A stretch of DNA of 64,000 nt from Lewinellaceae bacterium (GTDB lineage: Bacteria > Bacteroidota > Bacteroidia > Chitinophagales > Saprospiraceae). The stretch is from assembly GCA_016710765.1 (NCBI GenBank), contig JADJUJ010000023.1:1-64000 (forward strand). Direction: 5' to 3'. A program made the translations under genes and the position numbers. The notes below the pieces were generated by a model. The model did not search any database. It worked only from the letters and a program-made list of their open reading frames with translations, and was not told where the DNA came from. Positions 27,054 to 35,304 of the stretch are shown here, piece after piece. The stretch's first letter is position 1; every line of letters begins with the position of its first letter.

Positions 27054-27797
27054 TCAGATCTTCTGATAGAGATAATTTGGGTTTTTCATCACCAGCGATA
27101 CGTTTTTCCAACGGCGCATTTCTTTAGCAAGAAGCGCGCTGCCGTACTGCCAGAAGTCGGCTGAATCGTCGAGCAACAAAAAACCGCCGGGAACCAACCA
27201 TTCCAGGCTTTTTTCTACATCCTGCCGGGCGGCATCGTAACTGTGATCACCGTCGATATATACCAGAGATAAGGGGCCGCCGGTTGGGGCTTTTCTTCCG
27301 AAAACATCTGTTTGTGGTGTGTTTTTTCCCCAGGCTTTAAAAAAATCCTGCGCGTGCAGCTGTATGGCGTGCGGTAGTAAATCCCGGCTAAAAAGTGAGG
27401 TGTTTCGGATAAAACTTTCCCGGATAAAATCAGTGTACTCCTCCCGGGTAATATTTTGGGAGCCTTCAAAATGCGCCATATAATTGGGGTCATCCGCTTT
27501 GATATGGTCGTGATATCCATCATAGATCCAGGGATCGCAGGTATAAAACGGGCGTTCTTTATGATGTTGCCGCAACAGCCAGGAAATGACGTTGGCTGAC
27601 ATGCCGGCAAAAGACCCGATCTCTAAAACTGCGCCTTCGTCCGGTAAATGCCGGCAGGCATAATCCAGGGCATAAATATTGCCCTCGTGCAACATGCTCT
27701 CCCCTGCCAAAGAAGTGCGCATCCGCATCAGGTAATCGAAATGCAGCGTCTTGTAGGGATGCAGCCGGACCAAGAGTTTTCGGTATAGTGATTTCAC
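27054..27797 (-). CDS. Class I SAM-dependent methyltransferase (Methyltransf_24 type)
   Basis: A 247-residue protein with motif I AVLEIGSFAGMSANVISWLL, an acidic strand-2 end (FYTCDPWIYDGYHDH) and the diagnostic VYIDGDHSYDAARQDVEKSL followed by WLVPGGFLLLDD. This arrangement is typical of O-methyltransferases and sugar or polyketide methyltransferases of the TylF/Methyltransf_24 group. The substrate is unknown. Glycan-modification loci are a common setting for this group, but no glycosyltransferase gene is intact nearby. The start MKSLYRKLLVRLHPYKTLHF is the first available ATG in frame with the domain. Confidence 0.78.
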   Translation of the reverse strand: MKSLYRKLLVRLHPYKTLHFDYLMRMRTSLAGESMLHEGNIYALDYACRHLPDEGAVLEIGSFAGMSANVISWLLRQHHKERPFYTCDPWIYDGYHDHIKADDPNYMAHFEGSQNITREEYTDFIRESFIRNTSLFSRDLLPHAIQLHAQDFFKAWGKNTPQTDVFGRKAPTGGPLSLVYIDGDHSYDAARQDVEKSLEWLVPGGFLLLDDSADFWQYGSALLAKEMRRWKNVSLVMKNPNYLYQKI

Positions 27798-28036
27798 AGG
27801 ATTTTAAATTTTATCCGGGATCCAATTGCTTTTGATACAATTCCCGATAACGCATGGCAGCGTCTTTCATGGTAAAAAGATCGGTTATGTTTGGCGTATT
27901 TTTCAAAAACCCTGAGTTGGTATATACCCAGCGCGATCAAATTCTTGCAAGCATTTGGGTAAAATGAATGGAGGGCTAAAAATACAAAAATCGGGTAAAG
28001 AAGGGCATCGGGTAATCGGGTCACCGAATCTTGGAT

Positions 28037-28044
28037 TATCTTTG
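28037..28044 (+). promoter_or_regulatory. -7 box adjacent to the radical SAM start codon
   Basis: TATCTTTG ends five bases before the ATG at 28050, implying a leaderless transcript. Confidence 0.6.
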
Positions 28045-28049
28045 TTGGC

Positions 28050-29564
28050 ATGACAACTACCCGAAAAGTGCTGCTTTTCAATCCACGCAGCGCCAACAGC
28101 AAGTACAGGGTGCCCAACAGCATCTTACAGGTGGGCGCCTCCATTTACGGGCGATATGAATTTGTTTTTGTCGACGGCAACCTTGAGCGCGATCCCTGGC
28201 AAAAGATCGCGTCTTATTTACAAACGGGTGAATTTGGCTATTTCGGCACCACTGTAATGCCCGGCCCCCAACTCAGGCAAGCCATTCCCTTTGCGAAAAA
28301 AGCAAAAGAGCAATTTCCCGGAATCATCAACATCTGGGGTGGGTATTTTGCCAGCAACCAGTATCAGGTGGTGATGGACAGCGGTTATGTTGATTTTGTA
28401 ATCTATGGCCCGGGGGATAATGCCTTCCCCAGCCTGCTCGATGCGCTGGAAACCGGGCAGCCGTATGAGTTTATTCCCAACCTCATTTGGAAAACGCCGG
28501 AAGGTGTGGCGATAAAAAACAGCAAGGAGGGACTGATCAATCTGGATACGCTACCTCCCCTTCCCTACGATTTTCTGGATGGCTTTTACCCCATGAAGCG
28601 TTACCTCAACCCTACTTTTCTGGGTCGCAGTACCCTTGCATACCACAGCAGTATGGGCTGCCCGTTTACCTGCTCATTCTGCGCGGTGGTGCCCATTTTT
28701 GAGGCGCGCTGGAAGGGTAAATCCGCGGAAGGCATGTATCGCGACATTATGTATGTGAAGGAGAAGTGGGGCGCCGACAGTATTGAATTTCACGACAACA
28801 ATTTTTTTGTCAGCGAAAAACGCCTGCGCACGTTTGCCGAACTCATGCTGAACGAAAATATGAATTGGTGGGGTGAGGCGAGAATTGATACGATGGATCA
28901 ATTTTCCGACGATACACTGGCACTTATTCGAAAGGCAGGCTGCCGAATGATTTTCTTTGGCGCCGAAACTGGCAACGATGCCCTGCTGAAGCAAATGGAC
29001 AAAGGGGGCAAACAAACCGGTGCTCAAATTGCTGCATTTGCTGCCCGGTTGCGAAAATTTGACATCATTCCCGAGTACTCTTTTGTGTTGGGCATGCCGG
29101 CCGAAACACCTGAAAAAGTTTGGGAACAAATTGAATCCGACATCACTTTTATCAAACAAATAAAAGCCATCAACCCGGCTACTGAAATCATAATTTACGT
29201 GTATTCCCCAGTCCCTACGGAAGGCTCTGAGCTTTACCAGCGCATACAGGAGGCTGGTTTTAGCTTCCCGGAACGACTGGAAGACTGGCTTTCGCCGCAG
29301 TGGGAATCTTTTGATCAGCGAAGGAATCCGCTAACGCCCTGGCTTACACCCGCTATGGTGCGTCGAATTCAGGATTTTGAAACGGTTTTGAATGCGCGTT
29401 ACCCAACTGTGTCGGACACCAAACTATCCCAATTTCAAAGGAATGTTGTAAGCGCACTTGCTGGCGTCCGTTACCGATTTAATTTTTTTCATTATCCCTA
29501 TGAACTCAAAGCGCTGCAAAAACTTTGGTTGCGGTACCGGCAGCCGGAGTGGGAAGGAATGTAA
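28050..29564 (+). CDS. B12-binding-domain radical SAM protein
   Basis: A 504-residue enzyme. Residues 1-150 form a cobalamin-binding-like fold (VLLFNPRSANSKYRVPNSIL, then INIWGGYFASNQYQVV, DFVIYGPGDNAFPSLLDAL). The radical SAM core begins near residue 185 with the cluster motif GCPFTCSFC. It continues with SIEFHDNNFFVSEKRLRTFA, IDTMDQFSDDTLALIRKAGC, FFGAETGNDALLKQMDKGG and EYSFVLGMPAETPEKVWEQI. These features match the large B12-dependent radical SAM class that includes lipid, hopanoid and natural-product methyltransferases and cyclases. The substrate cannot be assigned. It is transcribed away from the methyltransferase at 27054-27797. Confidence 0.88.
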   Translation: MTTTRKVLLFNPRSANSKYRVPNSILQVGASIYGRYEFVFVDGNLERDPWQKIASYLQTGEFGYFGTTVMPGPQLRQAIPFAKKAKEQFPGIINIWGGYFASNQYQVVMDSGYVDFVIYGPGDNAFPSLLDALETGQPYEFIPNLIWKTPEGVAIKNSKEGLINLDTLPPLPYDFLDGFYPMKRYLNPTFLGRSTLAYHSSMGCPFTCSFCAVVPIFEARWKGKSAEGMYRDIMYVKEKWGADSIEFHDNNFFVSEKRLRTFAELMLNENMNWWGEARIDTMDQFSDDTLALIRKAGCRMIFFGAETGNDALLKQMDKGGKQTGAQIAAFAARLRKFDIIPEYSFVLGMPAETPEKVWEQIESDITFIKQIKAINPATEIIIYVYSPVPTEGSELYQRIQEAGFSFPERLEDWLSPQWESFDQRRNPLTPWLTPAMVRRIQDFETVLNARYPTVSDTKLSQFQRNVVSALAGVRYRFNFFHYPYELKALQKLWLRYRQPEWEGM

Positions 29565-29577
29565 GGTGGGCTGAAGA

Positions 29578-29695
29578 GTGGGCTGTAGGGTAGGCTGGTG
29601 TGAATTTCCAATTACTTTCATTACCGTTAACTCTACGGCCCACCTACTCTACAACCTACCCTAGAGCCCACTCTACTGCCTACCCTACAGCCCAC
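29578..29695. repeat. Inverted repeat of 18-base arms
   Basis: GTGGGCTGTAGGGTAGGC (29578-29595) pairs perfectly with GCCTACCCTACAGCCCAC (29678-29695). Inside are further partial copies (ACAACCTACCCTAGAGCCCA). It lies between convergent genes and may double as a terminator or be a mobile palindromic repeat. Confidence 0.75.
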
Positions 29696-29701
29696 TATAA
29701 A

Positions 29702-30310
29702 TTATCCTTTTTTCCACTTAATGCCGCAACCAACAGCTTTGGTTTCTTTTACGGCAATATCGCGGCCTTCGAGCATGGCGTCTACGGCATTTTCCAGGTA
29801 TTTTTCTTTAACTTCGCTGGGCTCTTCGGAGTTGTCGTCGATGGCGCCAATGTACCGAACAACCCGGTTGGCGTCGAGCAGGTAAACATGGGGGGTACGG
29901 GTTGCGCCATAGGTTTTGGCAACTTCCTGTGATTCATCGTACAGGTAGGGGAAGCTGTACTGCTTTTCTTTGGCGCGGTCCTGCATTTTTTCGAAACTGT
30001 CGTCGGGCTTAATCGTCACGTCATTCGAATTGATGGCCACTACAGAGACGCCTTTTGAGGCATATTTTTGATCCAAATCCATGATACGACCTTCATAAGC
30101 TTTGGCATATGGGCAAGAGTTGCAGGTAAAGATGACCATGTAGCCCTTGGCTTCTTTGATGTCGGCAAGACGCATGGATTCGCCGTCGACATTTTTCAGC
30201 GTAAAATCGGCTGCTTTGTCGCCAACATGGTAGCCATTGTTATCGGCCAAACGGAAGGCCATGGCAAGGATAAGAACGAGCAGGGGGAGGAAAATTTTTG
30301 CTTTTTGCAT
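29702..30310 (-). CDS. Thioredoxin-fold (AhpC/TSA-type) secreted protein
   Basis: Signal peptide MQKAKIFLPLLVLILAMAFR, then KAADFTLKNVDGESMRLADI, the redox site TCNSCPYAKAYEGRIMDLDQ with Cys pair CNSC, VVAINSNDVTIKPDDSFEKM and the cis-proline region YGATRTPHVYLLDANRVVRY. It is of the group that resembles peroxiredoxin/TlpA and probably handles periplasmic thiols. Length is 202 residues. It begins 26 bases downstream of the TlpA-like gene on the same strand, so the two form an operon. Confidence 0.82.
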   Translation of the reverse strand: MQKAKIFLPLLVLILAMAFRLADNNGYHVGDKAADFTLKNVDGESMRLADIKEAKGYMVIFTCNSCPYAKAYEGRIMDLDQKYASKGVSVVAINSNDVTIKPDDSFEKMQDRAKEKQYSFPYLYDESQEVAKTYGATRTPHVYLLDANRVVRYIGAIDDNSEEPSEVKEKYLENAVDAMLEGRDIAVKETKAVGCGIKWKKG

Positions 30311-30336
30311 ATGTACTGTTTTTGGTAAAATTAACA

Positions 30337-30822
30337 TCAGAGGGCTTTCCGAACCATATCGTCCAGTTCTTCCAGACTCAGTTCACCCTCGTGGAATATT
30401 TCTTTTTTTCGGCCAGAGCAAAGTACCAAGGTGGCTGGAAGGGCGCCCGACCACTCCGGTGTCACCAGGTCAATATAGTTGTTGGGGTTGGATTCATCCA
30501 TGAACATCACTTCGCTGTCCACGTCGTTTTTTTCAATAAAAGCCTGCAAACGCTGTTGGGCATCCTTTTTAAAATCAGTGCTGATGAGCACTACTTTCAC
30601 GTTCCGGCCCGCGTATTTTTCCTGAATAACATCAAAGTTGGGCAATTCCTTCACACAGGGGCCGCACCATGTCGCCCAGAAATTAAACACATAAATGGTA
30701 TCGGACGAAGAGTGCTTCCAGTATTCAATCTGGTTGGACTTGATAAAAGGTACCTGCTGTGCCTGCCCTTGGGCGGCGAGCAATAACAGGAGGGGAACAA
30801 TGATTGCAGCTGACCGGAACAT
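30337..30822 (-). CDS. TlpA-like thioredoxin domain protein
   Basis: A 161-residue exported protein. The N-terminal hydrophobic segment (IIVPLLLLLAAQGQAQQ) is a signal peptide. The redox motif is VFNFWATWCGPCVKELPNF with Cys pair CGPC, followed by VKVVLISTDFKKDAQQ and the cis-proline strand GALPATLVLCSGRKKE. The family reduces periplasmic disulfides, for example in cytochrome c maturation. It is co-oriented with the next thioredoxin-like gene, 26 bases away. Confidence 0.85.
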   Translation of the reverse strand: MFRSAAIIVPLLLLLAAQGQAQQVPFIKSNQIEYWKHSSSDTIYVFNFWATWCGPCVKELPNFDVIQEKYAGRNVKVVLISTDFKKDAQQRLQAFIEKNDVDSEVMFMDESNPNNYIDLVTPEWSGALPATLVLCSGRKKEIFHEGELSLEELDDMVRKAL

Positions 30823-30910
30823 AGAAGTATGTATTTACAAATAACGGGAAAAATAGAAAAGGGTTGCCTTCGTTTCGACAAAATGGGTTTTCCATTGCAT
30901 CAACTACTTT

Positions 30911-31912
30911 TCATATATGCAAATCGCTTGCCAATTCTTGAAGGTAACCATTCAGTAGTTCCCAGTACCGCCGGAGGCTTTGCAGCAGTTCCGGGCCAGG
31001 GTGCTGCTCCATTTGCAGTAAACTAACTTTCAGGCGAACGTTGGCGCGGTAGGCCTTGAAAAACAAAAAGAGGGGCGCATCATCTTCTTTCGGCATAACG
31101 TCGAACTGCTGTCGATACGTGCGCATAAAATGCTGCGCCATGTCGGACCGCTGGTAATATTCGAGGTCCATGCAAAGGAATGCCAGTTCGTTCAGGACGT
31201 CCATCTCCCGAAAGTGCCGGCTGAACTCAATGCAGTCGAAGGCCAGTGGCGGTTCGGTAAGGAAGATGTTCCTACTGTGCAGGTCGCCATGGCCCTCTAC
31301 CCAAAACCCCAGTTGTGCTCGGTCGAGCAAGCGGGTATCCCATTGCCTAAGCTGTTGTTGCAGCAGTGGAAACTGTTGTTCAATAGTATTCAATATCTGT
31401 TTTCCCAGGTGTTGCTCGAGGAGGTTTCGGTGCTGTAAAAGATCGGCAAAGTCCTGCCAAATTGCTTCGGGGTTGTAATGCATGACTCCCGTTAAAGCGA
31501 CCTTTTGATGAAAATCGGCCAGCACGACGGCCAGCGCATTCAATTCTTCCGCGTGAAGGTTTTCGGTTTCCAGCAAATGGTCGAGTTGCCGGTGGTTGTC
31601 TATCCGCTTCATCTGCACGGCGTAGTCGAGCACAGGCGTTTTGCCGATACCACCCTCACCAACAGGCAGAACGCCCAGGTACATGTCGGCGGCAAGCCTT
31701 TTGTTAAGGCGAAGTTCTTCTGTGCAGTAGAAGTGCCGCTGTTCGATTGTGCTGAAATCCAGAAAATCGAATTGAACTGGTTTCTTTACTTTAAAAGCAA
31801 ACTCGGGCGTGAGGATTACCCAGGAAATATGGGTTTCCACCAGGTTTGCTGCACTGGTATCGCCTGGAAACAGGCGTTGGTCTATTATTTTTTGGAGTAT
31901 TTTAGTTTCCAT
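30911..31912 (-). CDS. Aminoglycoside-phosphotransferase-fold kinase
   Basis: A 333-residue protein-kinase-like fold. Substrate-loop region WVILTPEFAFKVKKPVQFDF gives the ATP-binding lysine. The Brenner motif GHGDLHSRNIF supplies the catalytic Asp and the Asn, and AFDCIEF the metal-binding Asp. In many bacteria this domain is fused to the adjacent P-loop kinase as a single protein; here they are two genes with overlapping ends (11 bases). The substrate is unknown. Resistance to aminoglycosides is not implied by the fold. Confidence 0.78.
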   Translation of the reverse strand: METKILQKIIDQRLFPGDTSAANLVETHISWVILTPEFAFKVKKPVQFDFLDFSTIEQRHFYCTEELRLNKRLAADMYLGVLPVGEGGIGKTPVLDYAVQMKRIDNHRQLDHLLETENLHAEELNALAVVLADFHQKVALTGVMHYNPEAIWQDFADLLQHRNLLEQHLGKQILNTIEQQFPLLQQQLRQWDTRLLDRAQLGFWVEGHGDLHSRNIFLTEPPLAFDCIEFSRHFREMDVLNELAFLCMDLEYYQRSDMAQHFMRTYRQQFDVMPKEDDAPLFLFFKAYRANVRLKVSLLQMEQHPGPELLQSLRRYWELLNGYLQELASDLHI

Positions 31913-32402
31913 GTTGCAGGGTATAGGCTCTTACCGCGTCGCTGAGTTCTTCCAGTTTCATTTGGTCGGTATGGAGTTCGAGGTGTTCTTCTGTAACGGG
32001 CTCATATTGCGCCTGGATGCGCTCCAGCACTTGCTGATCCGCTTCGCTGTCGGGGCGTGGTTGGCTCACCCGTTCTTGCAACGTTTTTTCCGCCGCTTGT
32101 GTCACGACGACAAAAAGAGGGGTATGCCATTTTTGAGCAAGATCATAGTAGGGCTGCCGGAGGGATTTTCTGAAAAGCGTGCTGTCGATCACAACATCCT
32201 GATCATTTTGCAAGGCGTTGTCGGCCCGCTGGAAAAGGGTTTCGTACACCCGTTGTTTGTCGGCAGGCGTATAGTGCCCGCGGAGTCCAAGCTCGGCACG
32301 AATCAAATCGCTGTTCAGGTGCACACCGCCAAATTTTGAAGCGTAAGATCTGGCGAGGGTGGTTTTACCGGAACCTGGAAGTCCTGTGATGAGTAGGAGC
32401 AT
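31902..32402 (-). CDS. P-loop kinase (AAA_33/zeta-toxin-like)
   Basis: Walker A ITGLPGSGKTTLARSYA at residues 5-21, a lid region (NDQDVVIDSTLFRKSLRQPY) and the basic region TLQERVSQPRPDSEADQQVL. The 166-residue protein matches the C-terminal half of proteins annotated as bifunctional phosphotransferase/ATP-binding protein. It is the first gene of the pair, and its 3' end overlaps the next start. A role in phosphorylating a small metabolite is likely; no antitoxin partner is visible, so a toxin role is not supported. Confidence 0.8.
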   Translation of the reverse strand: MLLLITGLPGSGKTTLARSYASKFGGVHLNSDLIRAELGLRGHYTPADKQRVYETLFQRADNALQNDQDVVIDSTLFRKSLRQPYYDLAQKWHTPLFVVVTQAAEKTLQERVSQPRPDSEADQQVLERIQAQYEPVTEEHLELHTDQMKLEELSDAVRAYTLQHGN

Positions 32403-32485
32403 TATTTTAGTTTAAAATATTTTTTCGCGTCATTCGTCTACCTCAATATAGGGATTGCTGAAAAATACGGCAATTGAACAAAAAA

Positions 32486-33085
32486 ATGGAAATTACAGTC
32501 CAAAATATAACAGTATTGGAAGCGCAACAAAATCAGACGATCAAGGAAACGGTGCAGCGGGAGCGCTCCCGCTTGCTGTCGTTCATCAGAAGGCGCATGC
32601 CAACGGAGGAAGATGCTGAGGATGTGTTGCAGGATGTGCTGTACGAGCTGACGAACATGACCCGGATGTTGCGGCCCATCGAGCAGGCAAGCGCCTGGTT
32701 GTTTCGGGTGGCGCGCAACAAGATTACCGATCGGTCGCGGAAGAAGAAAACCGAGTTACTGGAGGATTCGCTGCTTTTTTCCAGCGATTCCGAAGGCGAT
32801 GATGGCCCCTTGCTTCTGGCGGATATTTTACCGGCCATGGGGGCAACGCCCGATGCGCTGCTGCTGCGCCATACCATCTTTGAGGCGCTTGACGCGGCCT
32901 TGGAGGAGCTTCCAGTAGAACAAAAGGAGGTTTTTGTCCAGCATGAGCTGGAAGGTAAAAGCTTCAAGGAAATAGCCGTCGAAACCGGTTTATCCCAAAA
33001 CACCCTGTTGTCGCGCAAACGCTATGCGGTACTTTTTTTGCGGGAGCGATTGCAGGGTTTATACGAAGATCTTTTTAGTGAATAA
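32486..33085 (+). CDS. ECF-type RNA polymerase sigma factor
   Basis: About 199 residues from the ATG at 32486. Region 2 includes RLLSFIRRRMPTEEDAEDVL and QDVLYELTNMTRMLRPIEQA, SAWLFRVARNKITDRSRKKK. Region 4 is LEELPVEQKEVFVQHELEGK, SFKEIAVETGLSQNTLLSRK. The linker is longer and more acidic than usual (SSDSEGDDGPLL). It controls an unknown regulon. No anti-sigma FecR-type gene is adjacent; a small membrane protein follows 51 bases downstream and could be the sensor or anti-sigma partner. Confidence 0.88.
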   Translation: MEITVQNITVLEAQQNQTIKETVQRERSRLLSFIRRRMPTEEDAEDVLQDVLYELTNMTRMLRPIEQASAWLFRVARNKITDRSRKKKTELLEDSLLFSSDSEGDDGPLLLADILPAMGATPDALLLRHTIFEALDAALEELPVEQKEVFVQHELEGKSFKEIAVETGLSQNTLLSRKRYAVLFLRERLQGLYEDLFSE

Positions 33086-33136
33086 TTGTTCATTTATTAT
33101 TAAATATTGTTTCAAACACACAAAATCAAATCCATT

Positions 33137-33481
33137 ATGAATAGGAAAGTATTGATTGGAGTAAAGTTCGCAGGATTTGCCCTGTTGTTTTTATTGTTTG
33201 CTGGTGGCGCCACCATGTTGCTGTGGAACTGGCTGATGCCGGTAATTTTCGGACTTCCGGTGCTGAGCATTTGGCAAGCGGTCGGGCTCCTGGCCTTGTC
33301 GCGAATCCTGGTAGGTGGCTTCGGCGGCCGGCGGGGGAAATGGGGCCAACACAAGCGCCAACGCTGGATGCATCGTATGAAAGCCCGCTGGGAGAGCATG
33401 ACGCCAGAGGAACAAGCGCAATGGAAAGAAAAAATGGGAAACCGTTGGCCTGGAAAATGGCAGGGCAACATGGATGCATAA
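33137..33481 (+). CDS. Small membrane protein paired with the ECF sigma factor
   Basis: 114 residues. Two hydrophobic helices (FAGFALLFLLFAGGATMLLW; VIFGLPVLSIWQAVGLLALS) precede a basic tail GGRRGKWGQHKRQRWMHRMK. The C-terminal half WESMTPEEQAQWKEKM resembles the metal- or stress-sensing tails of small Bacteroidota proteins next to ECF sigma factors. No catalytic motif is seen. The position suggests it is regulated with, or regulates, the sigma factor. Confidence 0.6.
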   Translation: MNRKVLIGVKFAGFALLFLLFAGGATMLLWNWLMPVIFGLPVLSIWQAVGLLALSRILVGGFGGRRGKWGQHKRQRWMHRMKARWESMTPEEQAQWKEKMGNRWPGKWQGNMDA

Positions 33482-33502
33482 ATCTTTTTCATCCTGTGCC
33501 AA

Positions 33503-33522
33503 TGCGCGCTATATTTAGCGCA
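33503..33522 (+). promoter_or_regulatory. Palindrome and -7-like box overlapping the nadR start
   Basis: TGCGC (33503-33507) and GCGCA (33518-33522) flank TATATTTA (33510-33517), a near match to the -7 box. The right arm touches the start codon. It could be a leaderless promoter with an operator. Confidence 0.45.
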
Positions 33523-34496
33523 TGAAAGGATTTTTATTGGGCAAATTCATGCCCTTTCACAAAGGCCACCAGTACCTGATTGCTTCGGCCCGCAAACAGG
33601 TTGATCATCTCACGGTACTGGTGTGCTCTGTTCAGGCAGAGCCCATTCCCGGTTGGCTGCGATATGCCTGGGTCAAGAATACCTACCCGGACCTCGATGT
33701 TCGGCATGTGACCGACGAGAACCCGACGGAGCCGTCGGATCATCCCGATTTTTGGAACATCTGGAAAGCCACCATTTTGCGCAATTTGCCGGAAGGCACT
33801 GAGGTTCTTTTCAGCTCCGAGTTGTACGGGGAGCAACTGGCGGAGGAGCTCGGTATGCGGCATGTGCTGGTTGACCAGGTGCGCAGTGCAGTTCCGATCT
33901 CAGCAACCATGATACGGGAGAACCCGCAGCAACACTGGGAATTTATTCCCGAGGAAGTCAGGCCCTATTACATCAAACGGGTGGCACTGGTAGGCCCCGA
34001 ATCCTGTGGGAAAAGTGTGCTGGCTGAAACGTTGGCAACACATTTTCAAACCGTATTTGTGGAGGAATACGGGCGAACGTACTGTGAGCGATTCGGCATG
34101 GACCTTACGCAGCTCGATTTTGCCCATATCGCCGGTGGGCAATTGTATCGGGAGGATGAGATGGCCAAGAAAGCCAATCAGCTGCTGTTTTGCGACACAG
34201 AGCTGCTGGTTACCCAAATCTGGAGCGAAGTATTCCTGAACGGACATTGCCAACCCTGGATTTTTGACATGAACCACCGGCGGCCCTACGATTTATTCCT
34301 GTTACTGGCCCCGGATATACCCTGGCACGACGACGGTACCCGCGCCTATGCGCATACCCGAGAATGGCAATTTGAGCGGCTCTGGCAGGAACTGAGCAGC
34401 CGAAATCTGCCGTTTCAGATCATCAACGGCAGTTTCACCGACCGCGAGGAAAAAGCCATCGCTGCCGTAAATGCGCTGCTTTCCGATTCGGAATAA
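33522..34496 (+). CDS. nadR: NadR-type nicotinamide-nucleotide adenylyltransferase / ribosylnicotinamide kinase
   Basis: NAD salvage enzyme with two domains. Residues 1-140 are the adenylyltransferase: GKFMPFHKGHQYLI holds the HxGH motif at 13-16, and VPISATMIRENPQQHW is the ISxTxIR nucleotide-binding motif. Residues 152-324 are the kinase with Walker A GPESCGKS (158-165) and lid VFVEEYGRTYCERFG. The N-terminal helix-turn-helix repressor part found in enteric NadR is absent. Length is 324 residues, intact. The start is fixed by the family N-terminus. Confidence 0.88.
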   Translation: MKGFLLGKFMPFHKGHQYLIASARKQVDHLTVLVCSVQAEPIPGWLRYAWVKNTYPDLDVRHVTDENPTEPSDHPDFWNIWKATILRNLPEGTEVLFSSELYGEQLAEELGMRHVLVDQVRSAVPISATMIRENPQQHWEFIPEEVRPYYIKRVALVGPESCGKSVLAETLATHFQTVFVEEYGRTYCERFGMDLTQLDFAHIAGGQLYREDEMAKKANQLLFCDTELLVTQIWSEVFLNGHCQPWIFDMNHRRPYDLFLLLAPDIPWHDDGTRAYAHTREWQFERLWQELSSRNLPFQIINGSFTDREEKAIAAVNALLSDSE

Positions 34497-34500
34497 TCGG

Positions 34501-34508
34501 TATTTTTG
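34501..34508 (+). promoter_or_regulatory. -7 box adjacent to the CPBP gene start
   Basis: TATTTTTG ends five bases before the ATG at 34514 and lies within six bases of the nadR stop. Confidence 0.5.
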
Positions 34509-34513
34509 CGCCT

Positions 34514-35240
34514 ATGAACTACTCCATGGAATGGCACCCTGCGCAGGCTGAGGCCGTGTACAGCATTATATTGGCCAGCATTGCGTTTATGATCTATTAT
34601 TTTGCCGGCAAATCGGAAAAGATGCTGGCTTACTTTATCCGGCAGCTCGGAGAGCAGCGTGGTCAGGCCCGTTTTATCCTGGTCAGGCGCTTGTTAGGGG
34701 CAACTTTTTTTGGACTGATTCCTGCAGTTGTGCTGATGGGAACGCAACCTTATTCCATGGCCGATTACGGCTGGGATTTTCGGTTTACTGCATTCGATGT
34801 TTACTGGACCCTGGGATTGGCAAGCGTTATTGTTGCACTTACCTTCATTTCAGCAAAAAAGCCATCCAGCCTGGCCATCTATCCGGAGATCCGGCAAGCT
34901 GTTTGGAAACCTGCGTTGTTGATTCAAAGCAATGGCAGCTGGATGTTGTTCCTGCTGGCCTATGAGCTGATGTTCCGCGGGATTTTGTTGTTTTCCTGCG
35001 CCAGGGGTGATGGGCGTTTGGCCAGCCATTGCCATTAACACCTCGCTCTATGCCATCACCCATGTACCCAAAGGCGAAACAGAAGGCATTGGGGCGATCC
35101 CCTTGGGAGTGCTTTTTTGCCTGATTACGCTGGAAAGCGGTACTATCTGGGTGGCGGTATTGGTACACTGGGTGATGTCGCTGAGCAATGAATGGCTGTC
35201 GTTGAAACACCATCCGGAGATTGGTTTGGTAAAAAAATAA
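34514..35240 (+). CDS. CPBP family intramembrane metalloprotease, one frameshift
   Basis: Membrane protein with about six to eight helices (AVYSIILASIAFMIYYFAG; LLGATFFGLIPAVVLMG; VYWTLGLASVIVALTFI). The Abi motif region is MLFLLAYELMFRGILLF, where the first Glu of EExxxR is Tyr. After a frame change near 35005 it continues WPAIAINTSLYAITHVPKGE and LESGTIWVAVLVHWVMSLSN, which give the His residues of motifs 2 and 3. Total about 241 codons. Members can be prenyl-protein peptidases or immunity proteins; nothing here decides which. Confidence 0.75.
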
Positions 35241-35253
35241 TACTGTCCATTCC

Positions 35254-35274
35254 TACATTTGCGTTGTACATTTG
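35254..35274 (+). promoter_or_regulatory. Two -7 boxes before the secreted protein gene
   Basis: TACATTTG occurs at 35254-35261 and again at 35267-35274, giving leaders of about 40 and 25 bases before the ATG at 35305. Confidence 0.55.
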
Positions 35275-35304
35275 AAATGATTTTTTCACCTAATTTTACG
35301 TCCT

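Noticed and set aside
27811..27935. Minus-strand remnant ending NITDLFTMKDAAMRYRELYQ and KQLDPG
   Set aside because: It reads like the tail of a protein, perhaps a glycosyltransferase, but only about 40 codons are open and the upstream part is lost, so I could not support a gene.
27794..28144. 116-codon minus-strand frame overlapping the radical SAM start
   Set aside because: Overlaps the promoter and first codons of a clear gene and has no recognisable domain.
32041..32339. Zeta-toxin reading of the P-loop kinase
   Set aside because: No epsilon-like antitoxin gene is present, and the neighbour is the phosphotransferase partner usual for the metabolic kinase family.
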